Shown here piece after piece: positions 8,998 to 17,448 of a DNA stretch of 33,320 nt. The position numbers were made by a program, and so were the translations under genes. The notes under the pieces are model-generated. The model saw only the letters and a program-made list of their open reading frames with translations. It did not search any database and was not told the origin of the DNA. Numbering within the stretch: position 1 is the stretch's first letter; the number at the start of each line of letters is the position of its first letter. The DNA lies in assembly GCA_937919205.1 (NCBI GenBank), contig CALFOZ010000241.1:1-33320 (forward strand), read 5' to 3'. This DNA comes from an uncultured Planctomycetia bacterium (GTDB lineage Bacteria > Planctomycetota > Phycisphaerae > Phycisphaerales > SM1A02).

Positions 8998-11900
8998 GAA
9001 TGCGCTCCGTGATCGTGTCCGTGATCGTGTCCATGATCATGTCCAGAGTGATCGACCGCTGGATTGATGACCTTCGCCATGTACTTCACGCGTGGCTTTA
9101 CATTCAACTCCTCAAGCATGCCGTATGAAAGTTTGTTGGCGTGCAACTTGCTCACTTGGCTCTTTGGATCGTTCAAGTCGCCAAACACAATCGCCTGCGC
9201 GGGGCACGCTTGTTGACACGCCGTGATAATGGCGCCATCTGGAATGGAGAAATTGGAAGTGCCCGCGCTTGTGCCGCCAGCTTTCACCCATTGATTCTTG
9301 TACTTGATCTTGGCCGCGGCGATGCGTTGCACACAGAAGGAACATTTCTCCATGACGCCACGCATGCGCACGGTGACTTCAGGATTAAATTGCATGCGCA
9401 CCAAGACGTCTGGACCAGTCTCAACATAATATTCTGGCTTCACGGCGAGCGGACCACTTTGCTCGCGCACGGGTTCGCGCCGTTGATAATCAAAGAAATT
9501 GAAACGACGCACTTTGTATGGACAATTGTTACTGCAATAGCGCGTGCCAATGCAACGGTTGTACACCATGCTGTTGATGCCGTCGGGGTCATGCACGGTT
9601 GCGGCAACTGGACACACTTGCTCGCAAGGCGCATTTTCACAGTGCATGCAAGCCACTGGTTGAATGGCAAATCCATCAGGCTTGGCGGCGTCAGCTCCGC
9701 GGAAATATCGATCGATGCGAATCCAGAACATTTCGCGGCCGCGCTTGACTTGGTCCTTGCCCACGATTGGAATATTATTTTCCGCTTGGCACGCCGTGAC
9801 GCACGCACTGCAACCAGTGCATGTGGTGAGATCCACCGACATGGCCCAGCGGAACTGCGCGCCGTCCAAATTATTTTCTTGCCACAACGAAAGTCGATGC
9901 GGCATGTGCACTGCATGACCGGCGAAATCAGGATGGGTTTTGTATGACGCTAAAGAAGTTTGGCGCACCAACGTTGGCAATCGTTCTTGAATGCCGTCGT
10001 GGGGAACGCTTGGAATAAGCGCGGCATCAACGCTTCCGTGATCTTGCGTGTGCGCGAATGTGTACATGGCGCCGGTGGCTTGCACCGTTGCGCCGCGCAC
10101 AAGACGCATGGCGGAAGTGGTTCGTATTGGATAGGCGTTGAAACCGGCGCCCACGGCAATTCGTCCAGCCGATTCACCGCGCCCGCAACCAAGCGAAATT
10201 GTGGCGGCGTCATCAACCATGCCTGGAACTGGAAACGCCGCGGCTTGCATGCTTCGACCGCCAGCGGTCACGGTGACCATACTTCCTTGGCGTAGACCAA
10301 GTCGGCGCATTGTTGCCACGGACATCAGCAGAGCGTTGTCCCAAGTAATTTTGGTGACGGGATCAGGAAGCTCTTGAAGCCATCCACTGTTTGCGAGTGA
10401 TCCGTCAAACACGCGCGCGTCATTCATGAAACACAATTCAACGCTGGCGTCGCGGTTGGCGGGTTGCGCGTCGGCAAGAGTGTTGACGGCGCGCGCAATA
10501 TCGCCGGCGCGTGAAGAGACATTCACGCTGGTGATTGGTTTGCCCGCGATGATTCCAGTGTCAAGCCACGTGCGCCACGCGGCTTCAAAAGTTGAGCCAT
10601 TGAGTCCGCTCATGGCCATGTGCGTACGGCGCACCATGGCGTATCCATCTTGTGGTTGCGAATCACCAAGCGTGCTTGTCAGCAACATGCCCAGCGCTTC
10701 AATAGCGCTGTGTCCGCCTTGCGCTGGATCAATCATGGGTTGAATAAGCGGCTGTTGCACGGAAAGAGTTCCGTCTGGTGCGCGCACATCGCCCCAACTT
10801 TCCAAGAAATGCGACTGCGGCACATGGAATGTGCAAGCGGAATCCATGCTGGTTTCGTCGCGGTAATACGCCACGCGCGCGACGTTTGCAACCTTGCCCA
10901 TGGCCTTAGAGAAATCCAAATCAGCTGGCGCGTTGTAACAAGGATTGGCGCCAAGAATCATGAGCGTGTCCACTTGGCCCGCGTTCATGCTCTTGACAAG
11001 TTCAGGCAAGCCCATGGAGTCGTCAGTCATTGGCTCCATGTTCAGCGTTGTGCCGTTGGCGCCAAGTGATTCATTGATGGCGGCCACCAGCGCAACAACT
11101 TCCGCAGGTTGGCCATCGCCACACACCAACACGGATGAACCCTTTGCGCCCTTCAAGTCCTTCACAAGTTGCTCAAAAATTTCTTTCTCATGCTCGCCCA
11201 ATAAATTTTTTGACGCGGGGCACGTTGCCAAACGATCAATGGCGGACTTCAATGTTGAGTCACCCGTCATGCCAAGCGCTTGCGCGATCATGGCCACAAA
11301 CACGGGCATATCGCCGCGTCGAACGGCCAATCGACTGTCGGCGGCCATTCCAGAAACGCTCACGCCAGCTTCAACCACATACATTCTGTTTTGCGTTTGC
11401 TTGCTTGGATCTTCGGCGCGCACACGGCGACCATCGGCCCAAGCGCGCGTGTTGCGAAGCGAGAATGGACTTGCGGAAAATGGATCCCAGTCAAGGGCCA
11501 CAATCACGGTGGCTTTTTCAAGTTGTGGTTGCGCAAGCGTTGGCTGTCCAAATGCGATGCGCGAACCTTCGTTGCGCGCGGTGCCGAAGATGGGGTTCCA
11601 CTGAACAACTTTTGCTTTTGGGAAAGCCTGCGAGACGCGCGCGATCATGTCCAACATGGTTGGGCTAGAAGTTTTTTCCGTGAGAACAACTAGGCCATCG
11701 CCCTGCTTGGCTTGCAGTGCTTTGGCGCGCTCGCCAAGCCACGTTTTAAATTCAGCGTCGCTTGATGGCTTGCCCGCGCGAAAAACTTGGCGACTGCGAT
11801 CGGGGTCATACAGTTCAAGCACGCGCGACTGCATCCAACTAGTAGAAGTGCCGCCCCAATATGGATGCGCGGAATTGCCGTCGAGTTTGATTGGGCGGCC

Positions 11901-12401
11901 GTCGTAACTGGTGGCGAGAAGTCCGTACCCAATGCCCATGAAATCAACGGCGGTTGAATACGTCACCGACACGCCAGGCGTGCGGTTGGCGGGCTGACTT
12001 GCGTTTGGAACAATTTTGGATTCCGGCCATCGGCGGCAACCCGTCAGTCCCAGACCCGCAAGCGCGAAACCCGCGCCCATGATCTTGATGAAGTTGCGTC
12101 GGTCGTCGCCCTCAAGCACATCGCTGGCCGATGAAAATTCGCGCGCGATAAATTCGCTGGTTTGCGCGTCGGCGGATTGCGCTTCAAGAGAACGCCACAA
12201 TGAACGACCCGTGGCAGGATTTTTATTTTGCGCCGAGGCCTCTTGTGTTGAACCGCAACCGCAACCACTTTGTTCAGTGGACACTTCTTGCGTTGAACAG
12301 CAACCACCTTGTTGCGCGGGCACGCCTTGAGTTGATCCGCAACCGCAACCACCTTGTTGCGCGTCATTGATCGGCAAAGAAATATCTTTTGAAGAACTCA
12401 T
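8994..12401 (-). CDS. actB: Alternative complex III subunit ActB, fused molybdopterin-like and Fe-S subunit
   Basis: ActB joins a molybdopterin-oxidoreductase-like domain, which in this family lacks the cofactor, to a ferredoxin-like domain that carries electrons from quinol. From the ATG at 12401 it has 1135 residues: a Cys-rich repeat (15-58), a WRSLE block, a twin-arginine motif DRRNFIK (RR at 101-102) with a hydrophobic stretch ending TGC (C122), the large domain, then four-cluster Cys motifs [38 protein letters not shown] and CSFC with CQQACP, and a His-rich tail. I choose 12401 because it gives the same ATGA overlap seen at other junctions; ATGs at 12410 and a start at 12419 are alternatives. 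Export probably needs Tat. Confidence 0.96.
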   Translation of the reverse strand: MSSSKDISLPINDAQQGGCGCGSTQGVPAQQGGCCSTQEVSTEQSGCGCGSTQEASAQNKNPATGRSLWRSLEAQSADAQTSEFIAREFSSASDVLEGDDRRNFIKIMGAGFALAGLGLTGCRRWPESKIVPNASQPANRTPGVSVTYSTAVDFMGIGYGLLATSYDGRPIKLDGNSAHPYWGGTSTSWMQSRVLELYDPDRSRQVFRAGKPSSDAEFKTWLGERAKALQAKQGDGLVVLTEKTSSPTMLDMIARVSQAFPKAKVVQWNPIFGTARNEGSRIAFGQPTLAQPQLEKATVIVALDWDPFSASPFSLRNTRAWADGRRVRAEDPSKQTQNRMYVVEAGVSVSGMAADSRLAVRRGDMPVFVAMIAQALGMTGDSTLKSAIDRLATCPASKNLLGEHEKEIFEQLVKDLKGAKGSSVLVCGDGQPAEVVALVAAINESLGANGTTLNMEPMTDDSMGLPELVKSMNAGQVDTLMILGANPCYNAPADLDFSKAMGKVANVARVAYYRDETSMDSACTFHVPQSHFLESWGDVRAPDGTLSVQQPLIQPMIDPAQGGHSAIEALGMLLTSTLGDSQPQDGYAMVRRTHMAMSGLNGSTFEAAWRTWLDTGIIAGKPITSVNVSSRAGDIARAVNTLADAQPANRDASVELCFMNDARVFDGSLANSGWLQELPDPVTKITWDNALLMSVATMRRLGLRQGSMVTVTAGGRSMQAAAFPVPGMVDDAATISLGCGRGESAGRIAVGAGFNAYPIRTTSAMRLVRGATVQATGAMYTFAHTQDHGSVDAALIPSVPHDGIQERLPTLVRQTSLASYKTHPDFAGHAVHMPHRLSLWQENNLDGAQFRWAMSVDLTTCTGCSACVTACQAENNIPIVGKDQVKRGREMFWIRIDRYFRGADAAKPDGFAIQPVACMHCENAPCEQVCPVAATVHDPDGINSMVYNRCIGTRYCSNNCPYKVRRFNFFDYQRREPVREQSGPLAVKPEYYVETGPDVLVRMQFNPEVTVRMRGVMEKCSFCVQRIAAAKIKYKNQWVKAGGTSAGTSNFSIPDGAIITACQQACPAQAIVFGDLNDPKSQVSKLHANKLSYGMLEELNVKPRVKYMAKVINPAVDHSGHDHGHDHGHDHGAHS
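8997..9050 (-). repeat. 12-base repeat encoding the GHDH His-rich tail of ActB
   Basis: Tandem 12-base units (plus strand gatcgtgtccgt and variants) encode three GHDH units at the ActB C-terminus, just before the actC start. The repeat is in frame. Its role is unknown; it may bind metal. Confidence 0.75.
12228..12359 (-). repeat. Tandem repeat encoding a Cys-rich [11 protein letters not shown] segment in ActB
   Basis: Three diverged copies of roughly 39-45 bases encode [16 protein letters not shown] and SGCGCGSTQ, placing six Cys (19, 21, 34, 35, 47, 49) before the Tat motif. The usual ActB N-terminus that I recall has no such segment. If the Tat signal is cleaved, this part would be removed; if the signal acts as an anchor, it would stay cytoplasmic. 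Confidence 0.8.
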
Positions 12402-13051
12402 CGATGGCATGTTGAGCAATTAGAGTTGGGGTGAATGTTGTTGAGATTTTGTAACTCGACGCGTTGCGCCTCGGTCATTTCTTTATTCTGATCCCACGCC
12501 ATTTGCGTGACCATGGATGGAGGACGAATTCGATCGGTTGGATTGCGATGGCATTCCAAACACCAACCCATTGAAAGCGGAGCCACGCGATAGACCACTG
12601 TCATTTGATCAACTCGTCCGTGGCACTCAACGCAACCAACGCCACGCACAACGTGCGCGGAGTGGTTGAAGTAAGCGTAATCCGCCAGTTTATGAACCTT
12701 GACCCACTCAATAGGCATTCCTGTTTCGTAACTGGAACGAACCTTCTCAAGCTTGGGACTTTCGCGATGAATCTGCGTGTGGCAATTCATGCACGTTTGC
12801 GTTGCGGGCACGGCCGCGAACGAAGCCTTCTCAACCGAGGTGTGGCAATACCTGCAATCCATTCCCAACTTGCCCGCATGAACCGCGTGGCTATAAGGAA
12901 CTGGTTGCGTTGGCATGTAGCCAGCTTCCAATGTTTTTGGACTGAACCCATAGGCCACAAATAATCCCACATACAATGGCGCGATCGCCCCCAAAATAAT
13001 CACCAAAGGAAGAAATGCGTTGGACCAGCGTGGAAAGAGGAAGCGACTCAC
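12398..13051 (-). CDS. actA: Alternative complex III subunit ActA, pentaheme cytochrome c
   Basis: ActA is the multiheme electron-exit subunit of ACIII. The 217 residues have one N-terminal membrane helix (about 12-34) and five CxxCH heme sites: CRYCH (66-70), CMNCH (87-91), CVECH (140-144), CLECH (164-168) and CSTCH (212-216). The last lies at the very C-terminus, one residue before the stop. Five hemes is the usual number for ActA. The start is GTG at 13051 (VSRFLFPRW read as M), the only start that keeps the pre-helix segment; no Shine-Dalgarno is evident. It is the first gene of the operon and overlaps actB by 4 bases. Confidence 0.95.
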   Translation of the reverse strand: MSRFLFPRWSNAFLPLVIILGAIAPLYVGLFVAYGFSPKTLEAGYMPTQPVPYSHAVHAGKLGMDCRYCHTSVEKASFAAVPATQTCMNCHTQIHRESPKLEKVRSSYETGMPIEWVKVHKLADYAYFNHSAHVVRGVGCVECHGRVDQMTVVYRVAPLSMGWCLECHRNPTDRIRPPSMVTQMAWDQNKEMTEAQRVELQNLNNIHPNSNCSTCHR

Positions 13052-13088
13052 GGGTAAAAAAGTGTTCCTGTTAGAGGCAAGCGCAACA

Positions 13089-13106
13089 TTGTGAAAAGTT
13101 TCACAA
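13089..13106. promoter_or_regulatory. CRP/FNR-family-like operator box upstream of actA
   Basis: TTGTGAAA-AG-TTTCACAA is an 8-base inverted repeat with a 2-base centre. Within it, TGTGA-N6-TCACA matches the classical CRP half-sites exactly. It lies 38 bases before the actA GTG. If transcription begins at the promoter at 13121-13150 (start near 13114), the box is centred near +16, which suits repression; activation would need another start site. The cognate regulator is unknown. Confidence 0.55.
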
Positions 13107-13120
13107 AGTCTGAATAAATA

Positions 13121-13150
13121 ATTCTATGGGCGTTGCCATGCATGCGTCAA
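13121..13150 (-). promoter_or_regulatory. Sigma70-like promoter for the ACIII-caa3 operon
   Basis: On the minus strand, TTGACG (13150-13145) is followed after 18 bases by TAGAAT (13126-13121). Both are one or two changes from TTGACA/TATAAT. The start would fall near 13114, giving a leader of about 60 bases before actA. This is prediction only. Confidence 0.5.
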
Positions 13151-13560
13151 CAATAAGAAATGATTTGATAGGCAAAAAATGCGTCGCAGAACGCGCCGTG
13201 CGTTTCGCGGTCGATAATTCGGACTTTTTTTCTTGCATTGCGAGCTCATTATGCGCGCACAAGAATTCAAAGATCAATGAGAATTCGAGGCATATTGCCG
13301 GCAACGTTGATCAGGCGAAACTTGTTGGCCAACCCACGTACTTGCTCCTGGCTGGTGATCTATTAATTAGATTGCCAAGGTCAAAAACCTAAGATCTGTG
13401 TCATTTTTTACATAAGTGCTTTATTTAAATGGTCTTGCAATTTTAATTGCGCCTTAAAAACCATTGCGCGTAAAAATACAGTTTATAGGACTATGAAAGA
13501 GTGTTTTCATTTTTTATAGCCGCAATACCCAATGAGTGGTACGGTCAAACCAAGTTCAAC

Positions 13561-14364
13561 ATGATCGACACGCACTGTCATCTCACCTACGCGCCATTTC
13601 GCAATCGCCTGAAAGAGGAATTGGATGCCGCCGAAGCCGCCGGCGTGCGCGCCTGTATTTCCATTGGCACCAACAGCGAGGACTCCAACGCCGCGCGCGT
13701 GCTGGCCGAAAGCGATGCGCGCCTTTGGTTCACCGCTGGCATTCATCCACTTTCAACAGACGACCCTGTTGATTGGGGCGTTCTTCGCGCGTGCGCCGCA
13801 CATGCGCGCTGTGTGGCGTGGGGCGAACTTGGTCTTGACAATCATTATGAAAAACCCGTGGCTTCATTGCAACGGACAATGTTGGACGCGCAACTTGACC
13901 GCATCGCGCGTTGGTCGAGCGAAGGTCTTTCCAAACCAATCGTGATTCATTGCCGCAAAGCGTTCGATGATTTAATTCCCATTTTGAAAGCCAGCGGCTT
14001 GCCAAGCGATCGATTTGTTTTTCATTGCTTCACCGGCAATCCAGACGAGGCGCGAAAGGTGCTGGACTTTGGCGCGTGCATTTCCTTCACTGGCGTGGTC
14101 ACCTACCGCAACGCGCCCGAAGTGGCCGAGGCCGCCAAACTTGTTCCCGCCGATCGCATCATGGCGGAAACGGACGCGCCATTTCTTTCGCCTGAACCCA
14201 TGCGCACCGCCAAGCCCAATCGTCCCGCCCATTCAATTGTTGTGGCGCGGCACTTGGCCAAAATTCGCGGCGTGGATGAATCGACATTTCTGAATGTGCT
14301 AGACGACAACGCCGTGCGATTTTTCAACTTGCCTTTGGAAAAACTGGCGCCAATCGGCGGCTAG
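13561..14364 (+). CDS. tatD: TatD-family metal-dependent hydrolase (DNase)
   Basis: TatD proteins are cytoplasmic TIM-barrel hydrolases with two metals and reported 3'-5' exonuclease activity. The 267 residues start MIDTHCHLTY with the H-x-H metal pair, and continue with WGELGLDNHYE (Glu ligand), IVIHCRKAFDD, FVFHCFTGN (His ligands) and MAETDAPFLSP (Asp ligand). I choose ATG at 13561 because the family begins directly at this motif; an upstream in-frame start at 13501 adds a non-conserved leader. The stop is 9 bases before tatC, and the two are probably co-transcribed. Confidence 0.92.
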   Translation: MIDTHCHLTYAPFRNRLKEELDAAEAAGVRACISIGTNSEDSNAARVLAESDARLWFTAGIHPLSTDDPVDWGVLRACAAHARCVAWGELGLDNHYEKPVASLQRTMLDAQLDRIARWSSEGLSKPIVIHCRKAFDDLIPILKASGLPSDRFVFHCFTGNPDEARKVLDFGACISFTGVVTYRNAPEVAEAAKLVPADRIMAETDAPFLSPEPMRTAKPNRPAHSIVVARHLAKIRGVDESTFLNVLDDNAVRFFNLPLEKLAPIGG

Positions 14365-14373
14365 CATTGCAAC

Positions 14374-15381
14374 ATGACCGTTGACCATGATCCCAATCCA
14401 ACGCAAGGCTCGATGAGCTTTGGGGATCACTTGGAGGAATTGCGCCGCCGCTTGTTGTGGTCCATTGCCCTGCCAATTCCGCTGGCCATACTTGCATTTT
14501 CCTACGCCGCGCAGATTCGGGATTTTCTGTGCGCCCCCGCCATCGCCGCACTGAAGGCGCATGATTTGCCGGCGCAACTGCAAGTGCTCAGCCCCATCGA
14601 AGCGCTTTCAACGGACATGTATCTCAGCTTGATCGCGGCGATCGCGGCCAGCAGTCCGTGGATTTTTTGGCAAGTGTGGAAATTTATCGAGCCTGGTTTG
14701 TACGTTCATGAAAAACGCTTCGTGCGCTTTCTGATTCCGCTCAGTTCACTGCTTACGCTTGCAGGTTTCTCGCTGTTGTATTTCATTCTTATGCCAATCA
14801 TGCTTGATGTGCTTGTGGGTTTCGGCAGTGTCGATCCCGAGATCATCACCACCACGGCATCGACCGCCGCGCCTGGATCAAGCGCGTTCACCATTCCAAT
14901 ACTGCAACAAACCCCCGCCAATGTCGTGGTGGGACAAATGTGGCTCACGCCTGATCACAAACTTGTGATCGCCGCGCCACACATCTCTAGCGGAATTGAA
15001 TTGTTCACAGTGCCTTTGATGCACGCCACGCAATTGGCTCAACAATTTCGATTGGCCGATTACCTGGATTTCACGCTGACATTTATCTTGGGAACATGCC
15101 TGGCGTTTCAAGCGCCATTGGTGGTGTTGTTGCTTGGTTGGATTGGCGTATTGAATGTGCAATCGCTGGGAAAATTCCGCCGCTACGCGATCTTTCTGTC
15201 GTTGGTGCTTTCGGCCATCATCACTCCAACTGGCGACCCCTTCTCGCTATTTATCATGTTTGTTCCGCTCTATTTGCTCTATGAGTTTGGAATTATTTTA
15301 TTGCGCATTGCCCCACCGCACGCCGTTGCTGGTGGCGAAGTTTCCAAACGCTTCACTCGACTCTTTCGCGGAGATCGCTGA
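14374..15381 (+). CDS. tatC: Sec-independent protein translocase TatC
   Basis: TatC recognises twin-arginine signals and forms the core of the Tat translocon. The 335 residues carry the N-terminal signature FGDHLEELRRRLLWS, the block SPIEALSTDMYLSL, and the late block LGKFRRYAIFLSLVLSAIIT with PTGDPFSLFIMFVPLYLLYE. Six membrane helices can be placed. The protein is about 80 residues longer than the usual ~250; the extra part (about residues 150-225, rich in Thr/Ala/Pro) falls in an extracytoplasmic loop. TatA/B are not in the window. ActB carries a Tat motif, so one likely client is encoded next door. Its stop overlaps the tadA start by one base (TGATG). Confidence 0.94.
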   Translation: MTVDHDPNPTQGSMSFGDHLEELRRRLLWSIALPIPLAILAFSYAAQIRDFLCAPAIAALKAHDLPAQLQVLSPIEALSTDMYLSLIAAIAASSPWIFWQVWKFIEPGLYVHEKRFVRFLIPLSSLLTLAGFSLLYFILMPIMLDVLVGFGSVDPEIITTTASTAAPGSSAFTIPILQQTPANVVVGQMWLTPDHKLVIAAPHISSGIELFTVPLMHATQLAQQFRLADYLDFTLTFILGTCLAFQAPLVVLLLGWIGVLNVQSLGKFRRYAIFLSLVLSAIITPTGDPFSLFIMFVPLYLLYEFGIILLRIAPPHAVAGGEVSKRFTRLFRGDR

Positions 15382-15944
15382 TGCCGCCAACACTGTGGTC
15401 GCGCCATCGCAGGCGAAATGCCGCCATACTTGCCGCGCACAAACGCCAACACGATTGGCTTTCGCGTGTCGACCTTGAAATGATGCGCCACGCTTTGCGG
15501 TTGGCGCGCAATGCTGGACTGTGCGGAGAAATTCCTGTGGCCGCCATTGTGTACCGCGGCGAAGAAATTATTTCACAAGCCGCCAATGACCGCGAAGCTT
15601 CCAACGATCCCGGTGGCCACGCGGAACTTGTGGCACTGCGACTTGCGGGCGCAAAGCTTGGACGCTGGCGTCTGCATGATTGCCGCCTGGCCGTGACGCT
15701 TGAACCGTGCCCCATGTGCGCTGGAGCCATTGTGAACTCGCGTTTGCAAGCGTTGCTATTTGGAGCAAGCGACCCCAAGGCCGGCGCGGTTGGTTCGCTC
15801 TATCACATTCCACAGGACGCCCGCCTGAATCACAGACTTCCTTGTGCGGGCGGTATTTACAAACAGGAAGCGGCCGGACTTTTGAAGAGTTTTTTTGCCC
15901 AGCGACGCAATGCCAAGCGCGCCGATTATTATAAGACCACATAA
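15381..15944 (+). CDS. tadA: tRNA-specific adenosine deaminase TadA family
   Basis: TadA converts A34 to inosine in the anticodon of tRNA-Arg(ACG) using zinc. The 187 residues show the deaminase signature GGHAEL (H80, E82) and PCPMCAGAI (C110, C113), with GAVGSLYHIP before a C-terminal helix ending FFAQRRN. About 33 residues precede the usual family start at MMRHALRLA; the one-base TGATG overlap with tatC supports the long form, though an internal start cannot be excluded. Other nucleoside deaminases of the family are possible, but the motif spacing favours TadA. Confidence 0.88.
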   Translation: MPPTLWSRHRRRNAAILAAHKRQHDWLSRVDLEMMRHALRLARNAGLCGEIPVAAIVYRGEEIISQAANDREASNDPGGHAELVALRLAGAKLGRWRLHDCRLAVTLEPCPMCAGAIVNSRLQALLFGASDPKAGAVGSLYHIPQDARLNHRLPCAGGIYKQEAAGLLKSFFAQRRNAKRADYYKTT

Positions 15945-15953
15945 GAACCTTAC

Positions 15954-15975
15954 ATTTCACTTTTTAAGGTGAAAT
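15954..15975 (+). terminator. Hairpin after tadA, possible terminator
   Basis: ATTTCAC and GTGAAAT pair around an 8-base loop, 10 bases after the tadA stop. There is no following T run, so it is not a classical intrinsic terminator. The rest of 15976-16086 shows nothing recognisable. Confidence 0.35.
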
Positions 15976-16086
15976 CAGGGATCTTCCTTTGGATTCCTGC
16001 GGATAAATCTCAGGTTGAACACAGTTGATGCTGGCCACACTCGGATTGACATCTGAATTGGCACGGCTCAGTCAAACGTGTTCACT

Positions 16087-16114
16087 TTGAAAGTTGATTC
16101 AAACTTTCTAGAAA
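16087..16114 (+). promoter_or_regulatory. Possible promoter and inverted repeat upstream of the PEP-CTERM-like gene
   Basis: TTGAAA, 16 bases, then TAGAAA resembles a sigma70 promoter. It coincides with an inverted repeat GAAAGTT-GATTCA-AACTTTC (16089-16108). A purine-rich ribosome site (GAGAGAGGAAAAGGAAAG) follows just before the ATG, the strongest in the window. Confidence 0.4.
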
Positions 16115-16138
16115 ATCTGAGAGAGGAAAAGGAAAGAA

Positions 16139-17428
16139 ATGTTTATTTTTAATACTTTGAGACAGGAAAAAGGCTTGTGCGCCATCGTTGCGTCGAGGCC
16201 ATTGTGGCTTGCGACAACCACGCTAGGTATTGCATCCAGTTGTTTGGCCGGCACGCTCACTCCCACGTCAATTGTCTTTTACAACAACGAAACTCAGGTT
16301 CAATCCGGAGGAGGCGTTTTCAAGTCGAATGTGACTTTGAACTCCGTCACTTTGGGCGAGAAGACATTTTATCTCAATGGCGCTGATTTTCATTCTCCCA
16401 TCGCGGTGAAACTATTCGCGCAATCCACCAAGGACATCCAAAAGTTTAATCCGATCGACGACTCCATGATTGGTGTTGCCAACAGCGCGTTTCAATTTGC
16501 ATGTAGCCCAGATGTTGAAATGATTCCAGGCATGACTTCCTTGGACATGGCGCGCTCTTCGGACTGCGGTCGCATGCTCGCCTGCACTGGAACCTTGGCC
16601 ACGCGGACACAAATGTTTTTGTCGCTTCCAGAACGAGACAACAACGCGTTTGCGTATGACAATACGCCCGAGCTCATTGTGATGGGCTCGATTCCAAATG
16701 GAGCGATTCACATTACTCCAATCTTGGCTGGAACTCCGGAGATTCAGGCGTCCCTGATATTTGGTCCCACGCTGGAAATCGATCCATTCACCTTTGCCTC
16801 TGGCAAGACAGCCATCTCCATGCTTTCACATGACAGCGCCACTCCCAAACGCATGTGCGTTCTTGGGCTTGATTTGTCTGGTGATCTGAAGGTTCCATCC
16901 GACCGCATGGTGATTGGGTATCAACTTGAATGCCCCGCTGGCGCGAATTCACCAATGAAATTGATGGCTGTCGGAACGCAAGAATCCAACGTGTACGCCA
17001 GCGACACGCCAAATATGGAAAATATGAAATCCAATCCAACCTTTCGCACCGAAGGTCAATCCCAGCAGATATTCGCGCAGGCTTCGTTCACAAGTGAGCA
17101 GAGTGCTCCAGCGACTGTTGCCAGTGTATTTGGAGCTGATCCAGAGGCGATGTCCGACAGTTCTCTAGTGACAACACAAATCATCGGCCCCCTGTTTCCG
17201 TTTTTTCAATTGGGTGCCAATGCTCCGTTGCCAGAGCCTGGCTACAACGCGCCAAGCGTGAATACTTCACCCTATCAAAACCTTGACGGTAATGGCGGCT
17301 TCCCATCTACATCTGTCCCGCCACTTGTTGATGATCCAACAGTGGTTCCTGTTCCAGGCGCATTGACAATTTTGGGATGTGCTGTTGCCTTTGCAGGCAG
17401 ACGAAGAAATACTCGAACGCACTCTTGA
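16139..17428 (+). CDS. Exported PEP-CTERM-like surface protein, function unknown
   Basis: I recognise no enzymatic domain. The 429 residues have a signal peptide (hydrophobic 22-36, likely cleaved near SSCLA, residue 37). The body is rich in Ser, Thr, Pro and Asn. The C-terminal tripartite tail VPVPGALTILGCAVAFAGRR (from 403) followed by basic residues matches PEP-CTERM-type sorting signals: a VPxPG motif, a short hydrophobic helix and an Arg cluster. Such proteins are processed by an exosortase or archaeosortase-like system and placed on the cell surface or in matrix. No exosortase is in the window. The gene stands alone, with its own strong ribosome site, and converges on truD, with 20 bases between the stops. 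Confidence 0.8.
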   Translation: MFIFNTLRQEKGLCAIVASRPLWLATTTLGIASSCLAGTLTPTSIVFYNNETQVQSGGGVFKSNVTLNSVTLGEKTFYLNGADFHSPIAVKLFAQSTKDIQKFNPIDDSMIGVANSAFQFACSPDVEMIPGMTSLDMARSSDCGRMLACTGTLATRTQMFLSLPERDNNAFAYDNTPELIVMGSIPNGAIHITPILAGTPEIQASLIFGPTLEIDPFTFASGKTAISMLSHDSATPKRMCVLGLDLSGDLKVPSDRMVIGYQLECPAGANSPMKLMAVGTQESNVYASDTPNMENMKSNPTFRTEGQSQQIFAQASFTSEQSAPATVASVFGADPEAMSDSSLVTTQIIGPLFPFFQLGANAPLPEPGYNAPSVNTSPYQNLDGNGGFPSTSVPPLVDDPTVVPVPGALTILGCAVAFAGRRRNTRTHS

Positions 17429-17448
17429 ACTCTTGCGGCATTGCTGTA

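Larger units (their letters stand above)
13052..13560. other. Divergent AT-rich intergenic region between actA and tatD
   Basis: About 500 bases separate the two start codons. The region is visibly richer in A/T than its flanks. It contains the actA promoter and TGTGA-N6-TCACA box, plus a small inverted repeat GCAATT-TT-AATTGC at 13437-13450 on the tatD side. Short open frames occur (for example 13126-13392 plus), but I see no protein family and do not call them. I found no clear -10/-35 pair for tatD. A small RNA cannot be excluded. Confidence 0.6.

Noticed and set aside
9141-9947. 268-codon open frame antisense to actB
   Set aside because: Composition is that of a reverse-strand shadow (His/Ala/Arg-rich), with no domain, and actB is certain here.
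12401-12419. Longer actB start at 12419 or 12410
   Set aside because: The ATG at 12401 gives the ATGA overlap used at most other junctions of this operon; the longer forms add six or three residues without support.
13126-13392. Open frame of 88 codons in the actA-tatD spacer
   Set aside because: No family, no ribosome site, AT-rich and it overlaps the actA promoter; an overlapping minus-strand frame is equally likely by chance.
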